DNA of 64,000 nt from Streptomyces sp. RPA4-2 (GCF_012273515.2 NZ_CP050975.2:2604001-2668000); one strand, 5' to 3'; positions 18,091-27,088 are shown, counted from the first letter of the stretch. The notes: a model not told the origin generated them from the sequence alone. A program made the numbers and translations.

Positions 18091-19007
18091 CCCTTATCGC
18101 CGTGCTCGGCAGCACGAACATGGACCTCGTCACGTACGTCGCCAAGGCCCCGCAGCGCGGAGAGACCGTGACGGGACGGGAGTTCCGTACGATCCCCGGC
18201 GGCAAGGGCGCCAACCAGGCGGTCGCCGCGGCCCACGCGGGCGCCGACGTCACCTTGATCGGCGCGGTCGGCGTCGACTCCTTCGGCCCCCAGCTCCGCT
18301 CCGCCCTGGAGCACTCCGGTGTGGACACCGACCACCTGCGCACCACCGAGGGCCCCTCCGGCACCGCGCACATCGTGGTGGACGACGAGGGCGGCAACGC
18401 GATCGTCGTCATCCCCGGCGCCAACGGCACCGTCGACCACCTCGCCCCCGGTGACGAGGGCCTCATCACCACCGCCGACGCGCTCCTGCTCCAGCTGGAG
18501 ATCCCGCTCGCCGCCGTCGTCGCGGGCGCCGAGGCGGCCCGCCGCCACGGCGTCCGCACCCTCCTGACCCCGTCCCCCGCACAGCCCCTGCCGTCCCAGC
18601 TCCTCGCCTCCATCGACCTGCTGGTGCCCAACGAGTACGAGGCCGCCGCGCTGACCGGCACCCCCGACCCCCGCGAGGCGGCCACCGCGCTGCTCGACCT
18701 GGTGCCGGAGGTCGTCGTCACCCTGGGTGCCGCGGGCAGCCTGTACGCGGCCCGGGGCGCCGCCCCCCTGACGGTCCCCGCGCCCCGCGTCAGCGCCGTG
18801 GACTCGACCGGCGCGGGCGACACCTTCGTCGGCACCCTCGCGGTCGCGCTCGCGGAGGGCCGGCCGATGCCCGAGGCCCTCGCCTGGGCGTCGGCCGCCG
18901 CCGCGCTGTCGGTCCAGCGGATCGGGGCCACGTCCTCGATGCCGTACCGCTCCGAGATCGACGCCGAGGCCTCGTCGCACGCACACCACGCGCAGTCCAC
19001 GTCATGA
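18087..19007 (+). CDS. rbsK: Ribokinase, PfkB family
   Basis: 306 aa, ATGA overlap on both sides. GSTNMDLV at the N terminus, the PfkB signature GGKGANQAVAAAHAGADVTLIGAVG (about residues 38-62) and the C-terminal anion-hole motif DSTGAGDTFVG with its catalytic Asp (about residue 243) are all present. It should phosphorylate ribose or a close ribosyl compound with ATP. No ribose ABC transporter or rbsD is nearby. Coming straight after four ribosyl-bond hydrolases, its substrate is most simply the ribose set free by them. Confidence 0.92.
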   Translation: MTLIAVLGSTNMDLVTYVAKAPQRGETVTGREFRTIPGGKGANQAVAAAHAGADVTLIGAVGVDSFGPQLRSALEHSGVDTDHLRTTEGPSGTAHIVVDDEGGNAIVVIPGANGTVDHLAPGDEGLITTADALLLQLEIPLAAVVAGAEAARRHGVRTLLTPSPAQPLPSQLLASIDLLVPNEYEAAALTGTPDPREAATALLDLVPEVVVTLGAAGSLYAARGAAPLTVPAPRVSAVDSTGAGDTFVGTLAVALAEGRPMPEALAWASAAAALSVQRIGATSSMPYRSEIDAEASSHAHHAQSTS

Positions 19008-20206
19008 GCGCGCGTCCCGGGCCCGGCCCGCTCACCGGCCTGCGCGTCCTCGACCTCGCCACCCTCTTCGCCGGACCGCTCGCCGCCACCCTGCTCGGCG
19101 ACTTCGGCGCCGAGGTCGTCAAGGTCGAGCACCCGGCCAAGCCCGACCCGTCCCGGGGCCACGGCCCGTCGAAGGACGGCATCGGCCTGTGGTGGAAACT
19201 CCTCGGCCGCAACAAGCGCACGATCACCCTCGACCTGTCGAAACCCGGTGGCCGCGCCACGCTGCTGCGGCTCGCCGCGGAGGCCGACGTGATCATCGAG
19301 AACTTCCGTCCCGGCACCCTGGAGAAATGGGACCTGGGCTGGGAGGAACTGTCGGCCGCCAACCCCCGGCTCGTACTCGCCCGCGTCACCGCCTTCGGCC
19401 AGTTCGGCCCCTACGCGCGTCGCCCCGGCTTCGGCACGCTCGCGGAGGCCATGAGCGGCTTCGCGGCGATCACCGGCGAACCGGACACGCCCCCGGTCCT
19501 GCCCCCTTTCGGCCTGGCCGACTCGATCGCGGGCCTGACGACGGCGTACGCCGTGATGACGGCCCTGCGCGCCCGCGAGACCTCGGGCCTCGGCCAGGTG
19601 GTCGACATGGCGATCATCGAACCGATCCTCACCGTGCTGGGCCCGCAACCGCTCTGGTACGACCAGCTCGGCCATGTCCAGCCCCGCACCGGCAACCGCT
19701 CCGCGAACAACGCGCCCCGCAACACCTACCGCACGGCGGACGGTTCGTGGGTCGCCGTCTCGACGTCCGCGCAGTCGATCGCCGAACGGGTGATGCGGCT
19801 GGTCGGACGCCCGGACCTGATCGACGAACCGTGGTTCGCGACCGGGGCGGACCGGGCGCTCCACGCGGACGTCCTCGACGAGGCGGTGGGCGCCTGGATC
19901 GCCCACCGCGACCGCGCGGAGGTGCTGGAGGCCTTCGAGAAGGCGGAGGCCGCGGTGGCCCCGATCCAGGACGTCACCGATGTCATGGAGGACGCCCAGT
20001 ACGAGGCGCTGGACACGATCACCACCGTCGCCGACCCGGAACTCGGTCCCCTGCGCATGCAGAACGTCCTGTTCCGGCTCTCCTCCACGCCCGGGTCGAT
20101 CCGCTGGGCGGGCCGCCCGCACGGCGCCGACACGGACGCGGTCCTCACCGAGCTCGGACTGTCCGGCACCGAGATCACGGCCCTCAGATCGGAAGGCGCC
20201 CTGTGA
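19004..20206 (+). CDS. Class III CoA transferase, CaiB/BaiF family
   Basis: 400 aa, coupled by ATGA. The start GLRVLDLATLFAGPLAATLLGDFGAEVVKVEHP is the nucleotide-binding start of family III CoA transferases, followed by NKRTITLDL and FRPGTLEKWDLGWEEL. These enzymes move CoA between carboxylic acids such as succinate and a dicarboxylic or hydroxy acid. Paired with the CitE-like lyase behind it, it resembles the activation step of itaconate, citramalate or related acid breakdown. The acid used here cannot be read from the sequence. Confidence 0.92.
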   Translation: MSARPGPGPLTGLRVLDLATLFAGPLAATLLGDFGAEVVKVEHPAKPDPSRGHGPSKDGIGLWWKLLGRNKRTITLDLSKPGGRATLLRLAAEADVIIENFRPGTLEKWDLGWEELSAANPRLVLARVTAFGQFGPYARRPGFGTLAEAMSGFAAITGEPDTPPVLPPFGLADSIAGLTTAYAVMTALRARETSGLGQVVDMAIIEPILTVLGPQPLWYDQLGHVQPRTGNRSANNAPRNTYRTADGSWVAVSTSAQSIAERVMRLVGRPDLIDEPWFATGADRALHADVLDEAVGAWIAHRDRAEVLEAFEKAEAAVAPIQDVTDVMEDAQYEALDTITTVADPELGPLRMQNVLFRLSSTPGSIRWAGRPHGADTDAVLTELGLSGTEITALRSEGAL

Positions 20207-21051
20207 CGAACCCGGCCTTCCCGCTCACCTGGCTGTACGCCCCCGGAGACCGCCCGGACGTGGTCGTCAAGGCCCTCGCCTCGGGCGCGGACATCGTCCT
20301 GATCGACCTGGAGGACGCGGTCGCGCCGGACCGCAAGGAGTACGCCCGCGACGCGACCGCGGAACTGCTCTCGGCCGCTCCCCCGGTCCCGGTCCACGTC
20401 CGGGTGAACACGCTGGACGGCACCCTGGCCGAGGCCGACCTGAAGACGCTCTCCCCGCTCCCTGGCCTGTCCGGCCTGCGGCTGCCCAAGGTGGCCTCGC
20501 CCACGGACGTCGTCCACGTCGCGGAGCACGCCGTGTCCGCCGAGGGCAGCGGGATCCCGCTGTACGCCCTGCTGGAAACGGCCCTCGGCGTCGAACACGC
20601 TTTCGCCATCGCCTCGGCCCACCCGGCCGTGCGCGGCATCGGGCTCGGCGAGGCGGATCTCCGGGCCGACCTGGGCGTACGTGAGGACGCGGGCCTGGAC
20701 TGGTCCCGTGCCCGGATCGTGCTCGCCGCCCGAGCCGCCGGACTCCCACCCCCCGTGCAGTCCATCCACCCCGACATCCGGGACCTGGAGGGGCTTGCGG
20801 CCTCCTGCGCCCACGGGCGCACCCTCGGTTTCCTCGGCCGCGCGGCCATCCACCCGCGCCAGCTCCCGGTGATCGAACGCGCCTACCTTCCGACCCCGGC
20901 CGAGGTGGAGAGCGCCGAAGCCGTCGTCGAGGCCGCCGGCATCGAGCCGGGGGCCCAGGCCCTGCCCGACGGCCGTTTCGTGGACGCGGCGGTCGTGGCC
21001 TGCGCCCGCCGCACCCTGGCACTGGCCCGGCGCGACGCCCTGACGGCATGA
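20203..21051 (+). CDS. CitE-like HpcH/HpaI aldolase/citrate lyase family protein
   Basis: 282 aa; GTG overlapping the CoA transferase stop. LYAPGDRPDVVVKAL, IDLEDAVAPDRKEYAR (Glu and Asp of the metal site) and LYALLETALGVEHA are family motifs, with GLGEADLRADLG as the second acidic loop. Stand-alone CitE-like proteins split acyl-CoA thioesters such as malyl-CoA, citramalyl-CoA or 3-hydroxyacyl-CoA into acetyl-CoA and a keto acid. The CoA transferase in front would supply that thioester. Last gene of the operon; a 17-bp perfect terminator begins 2 bp after the stop. Confidence 0.9.
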   Translation: MTNPAFPLTWLYAPGDRPDVVVKALASGADIVLIDLEDAVAPDRKEYARDATAELLSAAPPVPVHVRVNTLDGTLAEADLKTLSPLPGLSGLRLPKVASPTDVVHVAEHAVSAEGSGIPLYALLETALGVEHAFAIASAHPAVRGIGLGEADLRADLGVREDAGLDWSRARIVLAARAAGLPPPVQSIHPDIRDLEGLAASCAHGRTLGFLGRAAIHPRQLPVIERAYLPTPAEVESAEAVVEAAGIEPGAQALPDGRFVDAAVVACARRTLALARRDALTA

Positions 21052-21052
21052 C

Positions 21053-21090
21053 GGAGGGGGCGCCGCGTCGTCGGACGCGGCGCCCCCTCC
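21053..21090. terminator. Bidirectional terminator after the ADP-ribosylglycohydrolase operon
   Basis: Bases 21053-21069 and 21074-21090 are exact reverse complements: a 17-bp stem with a 4-base GTCG loop, followed by TTGT. It lies between convergent genes (the CitE-like gene and lgt) and can serve both. Confidence 0.9.
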
Positions 21091-21103
21091 TTGTATCCGG
21101 TCG

Positions 21104-22315
21104 TCAGCCCTTCTTGGCCGACTCCGCCTCGCTCTTCACGGCACCCGCGGAATCCGCGGACACCTCGGCCCCGGCGTCGGCCGCGACCCCGGACGTCGCA
21201 CCCGCACCGGGCTCCGCGTCCGTGTCGCCGACAGCCTTGCCGGCGGACTTCCCGTCGGTCTCGTCGGTCTCGTCGGTCTTCTCGCCGCCGGACGCCCCGG
21301 CCTTCTCGCCCGACTTGCCGGCGGCCTTCTCGTCGACGCCGTTCTTCCCGCCCGACTCGCCGTCGGTCTTCTTCTCAGCCTTCGTCTTCTCAGCCTTCGT
21401 CCCGGCCTTCTCGCCCGGCTTCTCGCCGGACTTCTTGTCCAGGCCGACCGAAGCCCCGGACCCGGCCTCACCGTCTCCCTCGTCCTCGCCGGAGGCGTCC
21501 GCACCCGGCTCGACGATCTCCTCACGACCGGGCCGCAGCCGCGCCGACACCACGATGTAGGTCACCGCGAGCACGAAGACCACCATCGCGGTCCAGTCGT
21601 TGAGACGCAGGCCCAGGAAGTGGTGGGCGTCGTCGACGCGCATGTACTCGATCCAGCCGCGGCCGACGCAGTACGCGGCGACGTACAGCGCGAACGCCCG
21701 TCCGTGGCCCAGGGTGAAGCGACGGTCCGCCCAGATGACCAGGAAGCCGACACCGACGCACCACAGCGACTCGTACAGGAAGGTCGGGTGGTAGTACCCC
21801 GGCACCCGCCCGTCCGTGGCGGAGGTGATGTGCAGCGCCCAGGGCACGTCCGTGGCCTTGCCGTACAGCTCCTGGTTGAACCAGTTGCCCCAGCGTCCGA
21901 TGGCCTGCGCGAAGACGATGCCGGGCGCGAGCGCGTCGGCCCAGGCGGGCAGCGGGATGCCGCGCCGGCGGCAGCCGATCCACGCGCCCACCGCACCGAG
22001 CGCGATCGCGCCCCAGATGCCGAGGCCGCCCTGCCACACCTTGAAGGCGTCCACCCAGTCGCGGCCCTCGCTGAAGTACAGCTCGTAGTCCGTGATCACG
22101 TGGTAGAGACGGCCGCCGACGAGACCGAACGGCACGGCCCACACCGCGATGTCGGCCACCGTGCCGGCCCGCCCTCCCCGGGCGATCCAGCGCTTGTTGC
22201 CGAGCCAGACGGCTACGAAGACGCCGATGATGATGCAGAACGCGTAGCCGCGCAGCGGAATGGGGCCGAGGTGCAGCACACCGTGCGACGGGCTGGGAAT
22301 GTAGGCAATTTCCAT
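21104..22315 (-). CDS. lgt: Prolipoprotein diacylglyceryl transferase with long charged tail
   Basis: 403 aa; ATG at MEIAYIPSPSHGVLHLGPIPLRGYA. Lgt moves diacylglycerol from phosphatidylglycerol to the lipobox cysteine of prelipoproteins at the membrane. The signature GRWGNWFNQELYG (about residue 140) and the HGRAFALYVAAYCVGRGWIEYMR segment are intact, with about seven membrane helices up to residue 285. Beyond that come roughly 115 residues very rich in Lys, Glu, Gly, Ala and Asp, with loose GEKAG/AEKK-type repeats and no fold. The tail should be cytoplasmic and disordered. It follows a DsbA-like gene on the same strand. Confidence 0.96.
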   Translation of the reverse strand: MEIAYIPSPSHGVLHLGPIPLRGYAFCIIIGVFVAVWLGNKRWIARGGRAGTVADIAVWAVPFGLVGGRLYHVITDYELYFSEGRDWVDAFKVWQGGLGIWGAIALGAVGAWIGCRRRGIPLPAWADALAPGIVFAQAIGRWGNWFNQELYGKATDVPWALHITSATDGRVPGYYHPTFLYESLWCVGVGFLVIWADRRFTLGHGRAFALYVAAYCVGRGWIEYMRVDDAHHFLGLRLNDWTAMVVFVLAVTYIVVSARLRPGREEIVEPGADASGEDEGDGEAGSGASVGLDKKSGEKPGEKAGTKAEKTKAEKKTDGESGGKNGVDEKAAGKSGEKAGASGGEKTDETDETDGKSAGKAVGDTDAEPGAGATSGVAADAGAEVSADSAGAVKSEAESAKKG

Positions 22316-22446
22316 GGCAGGGTCGACGCTACCGTGCCGGACGGGACCCGCGGCGGGTGCCCCGGCAACGGGTCCATAACGGGCAGCGCCCCCGGACCCT
22401 TCGCAGGCCGGGGGCGCCGCTGGTCGGGGGCGTCGCGGGTCGGGGG

Positions 22447-23223
22447 TCAGCGCTTGTTCTCGGCCTGCACCAGCTGCTTGAGCTTCGCGGGGGTCATGGA
22501 CTGGTCCGCGTAGATGTTCTTGCCGCCCAGCAGCACGGTCGGGGTGCCGCTGAAGCTGCCGCTCTGGAAGGCCGCGTTCGACTTCGTCACCCAGCTGTCG
22601 TGCCTGCCGTCGTTGACGCACGCCCGAAAGCCCGGGGTGTCGAGACCGTCGACCTTGCCCGCCAGGTCGATGAGCTTGCCGTTGTCCGCGAACGTGTCGT
22701 CGGTCTCCTTGGGCTGGTTCGCGTACAGCACGTCGTGGTACGCGGCGAACTTGCCCGCGTCCTGGGCGCAGGCCGCCGCGTTGGCCGCGTGCCGGGAGCC
22801 GCTGCCTCCCGTGTTCCCGTCGATCAGCGTGACCAGGTGGTATTCGACCTTCAGCTGACCGGCGTCCACCAGCTGGTGGATCGTCGGGCGGTACACCGTC
22901 TCGAAGGACTGGCAGGCCGGGCAGCGGAAGTCCTCCCAGACCGTGAGGGTCGACTTGGCGCCGTCCTTGCCGACGGGGATCGCGAGACCGTCCTTGCCGG
23001 TCGCCCCCGAGGGCGCCACGGCCGGTCCCGCCGCGGTGTTCTTCTTGTCCTTGCCCGCGCCGGCGGCCAGCACGCCCACCACCGCGGCGAGGGCGAGAAC
23101 GCACACCACCGACGCGCCCACGATCAGCGCCCGGCGGCGTTTCTCCGCGCCCTTCTGCTTCTGTCGCTCGACCGCCAGCCGCTCACGGGCGGTGCTCTTT
23201 CCCTCACGGTTCTTCTCGCTCAC
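22447..23223 (-). CDS. DsbA-family thioredoxin-fold protein, membrane-anchored
   Basis: 258 aa from a GTG (SEKNREGKSTARERL); a 276-aa form from 23277 would run through a terminator-like hairpin and is less likely. Residues 1-30 are basic, 33-53 form one membrane anchor, and the rest faces outside. The redox motif DFRCPACQSFE (CPAC, about residue 110) and the DsbA-type helical insert follow. It should form or isomerise disulfides in exported proteins. It sits next to lgt, another envelope maturation gene, and behind trpA; its own promoter is likely because a hairpin separates it from trpA. Confidence 0.88.
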   Translation of the reverse strand: MSEKNREGKSTARERLAVERQKQKGAEKRRRALIVGASVVCVLALAAVVGVLAAGAGKDKKNTAAGPAVAPSGATGKDGLAIPVGKDGAKSTLTVWEDFRCPACQSFETVYRPTIHQLVDAGQLKVEYHLVTLIDGNTGGSGSRHAANAAACAQDAGKFAAYHDVLYANQPKETDDTFADNGKLIDLAGKVDGLDTPGFRACVNDGRHDSWVTKSNAAFQSGSFSGTPTVLLGGKNIYADQSMTPAKLKQLVQAENKR

Positions 23224-23238
23224 ATCCGGCAGAACGAA

Positions 23239-23265
23239 CCGGGGAGGCGCAGCGCGCCTCCCCGG
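23239..23265. terminator. Hairpin between trpA and the DsbA-like gene
   Basis: CCGGGGAGGCGC (23239-23250) and GCGCCTCCCCGG (23254-23265) form a perfect 12-bp stem with a 3-base loop. No T-run follows, as is common in this genus. It probably ends or reduces transcription coming from trpBA. Confidence 0.7.
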
Positions 23266-23304
23266 TCCCAGGTCCACCCGTTCGAGTGAGCGGATTGTCC
23301 CTCT

Positions 23305-23375
23305 ACGTGCCTGAACGGCTGCCCGTCACGTGCCTGGACCGCTGTCCCGCGTCACGTGTACGGACCGCTGCCGTC
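23305..23375. repeat. Three imperfect 22-26-bp direct repeats after trpA
   Basis: Each unit begins ACGTG and ends with CCGTC or CGCGTC: 23305-23327, 23328-23353 and 23354-23375. The shared core is ACGTG-n4-GA/GACCGCTG. Two CACGTG palindromes occur at unit borders. The last copy touches the trpA stop codon. Function unknown; possibly a small duplication. Confidence 0.55.
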
Positions 23376-24189
23376 ACAGCGTTCCGCGTACGCCCTTCGC
23401 CAGGTCGCCCGCGAGCGCCCGTACGGCCTCCAGGCCCGCCGTCTCGTCCGGCGCGTCCAGCATCCGCTTCACGAAGGCCGAGCCGACGATGACTCCGTCG
23501 GCGAAGCCGGCCACCTCGGAGGCCTGGGCGGCGTTGGAGACACCGAGTCCGACACAGACCGGCAGACCGGTGGTGGCCTTGGTGCGCCGCACCAGGTCCT
23601 GGGCCTGGGCCCCCACCGACTCCCGGGTACCGGTGACGCCCATCAGCGAGGCCGCGTAGACGAAACCGGAGCCCGCCGCGGTGATCTCGGCGAGCCGGGC
23701 GTCCTTGCTGCTGGGCGCGACGACGAAGACGGTCGCGAGCCCGTGCTTCTCGGCGTGCTCCCGCCACAGCGCCGACTCCTGCACGGGCAGGTCGGGCAGG
23801 ATGCAGCCCGCGCCGCCCGCCTCCGCCAGTTCGGCGGTGAAGCGCTCGACGCCGTAGCGGTCGATCGGATTCCAGTACGTCATCACGAGCACGGGCTTGC
23901 CGGTGGCCTCAAAGGCCTCCCGGACGGTCCGCATGACGTCGGCGATCTTGACTCCGCCGCGCAGGGCGATGTCGTCGGCGGTCTGGATGACGGGACCGTC
24001 GAGGACCGGGTCGCTGTGCGGCAGACCGACCTCGACGACGTCGGCACCGCCCTCGAAGACGGCCTTGACCGCCGCGATGCCGCCGTCGACGGTCGGGAAG
24101 CCGGCCGGCAGGTACGCGATGAGGGCGGACCGCCCCTCGGCCCTGGCGCCGGCGAGGGTGTCGCTCAACAGCCGGATGTTGCCGCTCAC
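23374..24189 (-). CDS. trpA: Tryptophan synthase alpha subunit
   Basis: 271 aa. It cleaves indole-3-glycerol phosphate to indole and glyceraldehyde 3-phosphate; indole is channelled to TrpB. The catalytic Asp lies in [18 protein letters not shown] (about residues 52-69), and [15 protein letters not shown] (about 130) is the second signature. The start overlaps the trpB stop by 4 bp, so the two subunits are coupled. Normal length. Confidence 0.97.
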   Translation of the reverse strand: MSGNIRLLSDTLAGARAEGRSALIAYLPAGFPTVDGGIAAVKAVFEGGADVVEVGLPHSDPVLDGPVIQTADDIALRGGVKIADVMRTVREAFEATGKPVLVMTYWNPIDRYGVERFTAELAEAGGAGCILPDLPVQESALWREHAEKHGLATVFVVAPSSKDARLAEITAAGSGFVYAASLMGVTGTRESVGAQAQDLVRRTKATTGLPVCVGLGVSNAAQASEVAGFADGVIVGSAFVKRMLDAPDETAGLEAVRALAGDLAKGVRGTL

Positions 24190-25478
24190 TTCGCGTCCCC
24201 CTCGATCTCGGCGTTCTCGTTGTCCGCGTCCGCGGGGACGGCCGCGTCGGCGCCCTCGTCGTACAGGCCGAAGTAGCGGGCTGCCGTGTCCATGTCCTTG
24301 TCGCCGCGGCCGGACAGGTTGATGATGATCAGCCCGCCCTCGCCCAGTTCCCTTCCGACCTCCAGGGCCCCGGCGAGCGCGTGGGCGCTCTCGATCGCCG
24401 GGATGATGCCCTCGGTGCGGGAGAGCAGGCGCAGTGCCTGCATGGCCGCGTCGTCGGTGACCGCGCGGTACTCGCCGCGGCCGCTGTCCTTGAGGTAGGC
24501 GTGCTCGGGGCCGATGCCCGGGTAGTCCAGACCGGCCGAGATGGAGTAGGGCTCGGTGATCTGTCCCTCCTCGTCCTGGAGGACGTAGGACCGCGAGCCG
24601 TGCAGGATGCCGGGCTCGCCGGCGGTCAGGGTCGCGGCGTGCTCACCGGTCTCGATGCCGTGGCCCGCGGGCTCGCAGCCGATGAGACGCACACCGGCGT
24701 CCGGGATGAAGGCGTGGAAGAGCCCGATGGCGTTGGAGCCGCCGCCGACGCACGCGATGGCGGCGTCCGGAAGTCGGCCGGCGCGCTCCAGGATCTGCCG
24801 CCGGGCCTCGACCCCGATCACCCGGTGGAAGTCGCGGACCATGGCCGGGAAGGGGTGCGGACCCGCGACGGTGCCGAAGAGGTAGTGGGTGTGGTCGACG
24901 TTGGCGACCCAGTCCCGGAACGCCTCGTTGATGGCGTCCTTGAGGGTGCGGCTGCCCGACTTCACGGCGATGACCTCGGCGCCGAGCATCCGCATACGGG
25001 CGACGTTGAGGGCCTGCCGCCGGGTGTCGATCTCACCCATGTAGATGGTGCACTCGAGGCCGAACAGGGCACAGGCGGTGGCCGTGGCCACCCCGTGCTG
25101 CCCCGCCCCGGTCTCGGCGATGACCCGCGTCTTGCCCATCCGCCTGGTGAGAAGGGCCTGGCCGAGAACGTTGTTGATCTTGTGGGAGCCGGTGTGGTTG
25201 AGGTCCTCGCGCTTGAGGAACACCCGGGCGCCACCGGCGTGTTCGGCGAACCGTGACACCTCGGTCAGTGCGCTCGGGCGCCCCGTGTAGTGGACGAGGA
25301 GATCGTCGAGTTCACGCGCGAACTCGGGATCCGCCTTCGCCTTGTCGTACTCGACGGCGACCTCGTCCACGGCGGCGACCAGCGCCTCCGGGATGAACTT
25401 GCCGCCGAACGCGCCGAAGTACCCCTCGGCGCTGGGAACCTGACCCTCGGGGTCGGGAATGAAGAACTCGCTGGGCAT
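24186..25478 (-). CDS. trpB: Tryptophan synthase beta subunit
   Basis: 430 aa from the ATG at 25478 ([33 protein letters not shown]), chosen because GAGGT stands 8 nt upstream. A 15-residue longer start at 25523 would be in frame but lacks this support. The PLP lysine is in [11 protein letters not shown], and the phosphate-binding loop is [12 protein letters not shown]. The enzyme joins indole and serine into tryptophan. A GGGGC-TTTC-GCCCC mini-hairpin lies just before the ribosome site (25493-25506). The 363-bp gap up to trpM contains no other gene that I can support. Confidence 0.97.
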   Translation of the reverse strand: MPSEFFIPDPEGQVPSAEGYFGAFGGKFIPEALVAAVDEVAVEYDKAKADPEFARELDDLLVHYTGRPSALTEVSRFAEHAGGARVFLKREDLNHTGSHKINNVLGQALLTRRMGKTRVIAETGAGQHGVATATACALFGLECTIYMGEIDTRRQALNVARMRMLGAEVIAVKSGSRTLKDAINEAFRDWVANVDHTHYLFGTVAGPHPFPAMVRDFHRVIGVEARRQILERAGRLPDAAIACVGGGSNAIGLFHAFIPDAGVRLIGCEPAGHGIETGEHAATLTAGEPGILHGSRSYVLQDEEGQITEPYSISAGLDYPGIGPEHAYLKDSGRGEYRAVTDDAAMQALRLLSRTEGIIPAIESAHALAGALEVGRELGEGGLIIINLSGRGDKDMDTAARYFGLYDEGADAAVPADADNENAEIEGDAK

Positions 25479-25841
25479 GCGGTTACCTCGCAGGGGCGAA
25501 AGCCCCGGTTGAAGGTCGGACATGGGATCACATCAGCCATGTACGCACGCACACACACCGTGTCACCGCCAGGCCCGCCGGACCTGGGACCGGCACGGTC
25601 GGCGAACCGTCGGGACCGGCCGGCGGATCTCCCCGCTTCGGCCACGAAGGGCCCTGGGGGGAACCCGGTGGAAACCCCGAGGTGGTGTACCCCGGGGTGA
25701 CTCACGGGTGCCAGGACGCTCCCTGAGCGGTCCTCACGGGTGCCGGGACGGTCACGGCCGCCTACGGGAACGGGCGGGCCGGAGCCGTCACCACCCGAGG
25801 GCGGTCGACCGCCGCCGGACGGACCGGCGGCCTGGACCCGC
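25479..25841. other. 363-bp region between trpM and trpB with no supported gene
   Basis: Contains a copied motif CTCACGGGTGCC(A/G)GGACG at 25702 and 25734, a short CA-rich simple sequence near 25548 and the GGGGC/GCCCC mini-hairpin next to the trpB ribosome site. No coding frame with good codon use, no tandem Trp codons and no clear terminator were found. Confidence 0.4.
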
Positions 25842-26195
25842 TCAGCCCGTCTGCGGGACGGAGCCGGTCGGGGACGACGCGAGTGCGCGTGCGCCGAGGC
25901 GCCATCGCATGCCGTTGACCTGGCCCGGTTCGTCGCCGATGACATAGCGGACCCGGCGTCCGTGGACACGGCGGGCCGGCGCCCGGCAGCCGCGCGGACG
26001 GCAGCCACGGGCGAGTCGGGCGTACGGGTCCCGGGCCGCCGAGGCGGGCGGGAGCGTCACGGCGGACCGCGCGCAGAGCCGGTCCGCGTTCACGTCGTGG
26101 GCCGGGCCGGGAGCGGCCGACCGCACGCGCGCCGGACCGCCGTCCGGGCGCGGGCCCGGACGGGGAACGGCGAGGGCGTGGGTCGGGGTGGCCAT
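25842..26195 (-). CDS. trpM: Tryptophan biosynthesis modulator TrpM-like small basic protein
   Basis: 117 aa from an ATG 7 nt after the trpC stop, which suggests coupling. The conserved part is the C-terminal basic block GCRPRGCRAPARRV (about 64-77) with YVIGDEPGQVNGMRW (84-98), matching what I know of the small TrpM/TrpX proteins encoded between trpC and trpB in Streptomyces. That protein modulates tryptophan synthesis by an unknown mechanism. The known S. coelicolor form is about 63 aa. Internal GTG starts at 26093 and 26057 would give 83 or 71 aa, but codon use is already coding-like from the ATG. The N-terminal third is Pro/Arg/Ala-rich. Confidence 0.7.
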   Translation of the reverse strand: MATPTHALAVPRPGPRPDGGPARVRSAAPGPAHDVNADRLCARSAVTLPPASAARDPYARLARGCRPRGCRAPARRVHGRRVRYVIGDEPGQVNGMRWRLGARALASSPTGSVPQTG

Positions 26196-26202
26196 CGGTC
26201 CG

Positions 26203-27012
26203 TCAGTTCCGTCCGTGCCGCAGCGCGGGGTGGGCCCCGGCGGCGACGAGGTCGGAGACCGCCGTCCTCGGGTCGCGCCCGGTGACGAGGGACTCGCCCA
26301 CCAGGACCGCGTCGGCGCCCGCGTTGGCGTACGCGATGAGGTCGTGCGGCCCGCGGACGCCGGACTCGGCGACCTTGACGACGCCGGCCGGGATCTCGGG
26401 GGCGACCCGCTCGAAGGTGGAGCGGTCCACCTTGAGGGTCTTCAGATTGCGCGCGTTGACGCCGATGACCTTCGCGCCGGCGTCCACCGCCCGCTCGGCC
26501 TCGTCCTCGTCGTGCACCTCGACGAGCGGCGTGAGCCCGATGGACTCGGCACGCTCGATGAGGGACTCCAGGGCCGACTGGTCGAGGGCGGCCACGATCA
26601 GCAGAGCGAGGTCGGCGCCGTACGCACGGGCCTCCCAGAGCTGGTACGACGTGACGATGAAGTCCTTGCGCAGCACGGGGATGTCGACCTTGGCGCGGAC
26701 GGCCTCCAGGTCGGCCAGCGAGCCGCCGAAGCGGCGCTGCTCGGTCAGGACCGAGATGACGGACGCGCCGCCCGCCTCGTAGTCCCCGGCCAGTCCGGCC
26801 GGGTCGGCGATCGCGGCGAGGGCGCCCTTGGACGGGCTGGAGCGCTTGACTTCGCAGATGACCTTGACGCCGTCACCCCGCAGGGCTGCCACGCCGTCCT
26901 TGGCCGCAGGAGCCTTCGCCGCGCGCTCCTTGAGCTCGTCGAGGCTGACGCGCGCCTGCCGCTCCGCGAGGTCGGCACGGACTCCGTCGATGATCTCGTC
27001 GAGCACACTCAC
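26203..27012 (-). CDS. trpC: Indole-3-glycerol phosphate synthase
   Basis: 269 aa; GTG with GGAAGGGG upstream. A TIM barrel converting CdRP to indole-3-glycerol phosphate. [11 protein letters not shown] (about 51-61) holds the catalytic Lys and phosphate-binding Ser. [39 protein letters not shown] and [13 protein letters not shown] are the later active-site strands. First gene of trpC-trpM-trpB-trpA on the minus strand. A separate promoter is likely in the 167-bp gap upstream. Confidence 0.97.
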   Translation of the reverse strand: MSVLDEIIDGVRADLAERQARVSLDELKERAAKAPAAKDGVAALRGDGVKVICEVKRSSPSKGALAAIADPAGLAGDYEAGGASVISVLTEQRRFGGSLADLEAVRAKVDIPVLRKDFIVTSYQLWEARAYGADLALLIVAALDQSALESLIERAESIGLTPLVEVHDEDEAERAVDAGAKVIGVNARNLKTLKVDRSTFERVAPEIPAGVVKVAESGVRGPHDLIAYANAGADAVLVGESLVTGRDPRTAVSDLVAAGAHPALRHGRN

Positions 27013-27071
27013 GCGAGCGGCCCCCTTCCCTGACGGTGAACGGTTGAAGCGGTTGAGCCTGTCGACCCGGC

Positions 27072-27088
27072 ACCGCCGTCCCGGCGGT
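27072..27088. promoter_or_regulatory. Hairpin in the trpC leader
   Basis: ACCGCC (27072-27077) and GGCGGT (27083-27088) pair around GTCCC. It sits about 60 nt before the trpC start in a leader that, on reading, shows no tandem Trp codons, so a classical peptide attenuator is not supported. Confidence 0.35.

Noticed and set aside
25501..25523. Upstream ATG of trpB at 25523
   Set aside because: It has no ribosome site, and the extra 15 residues fall on the leader mini-hairpin. The ATG at 25478 has GAGGT at proper spacing and gives the expected N terminus.
25548..25562. CA-rich simple sequence
   Set aside because: Too short and imperfect to be called a repeat element.
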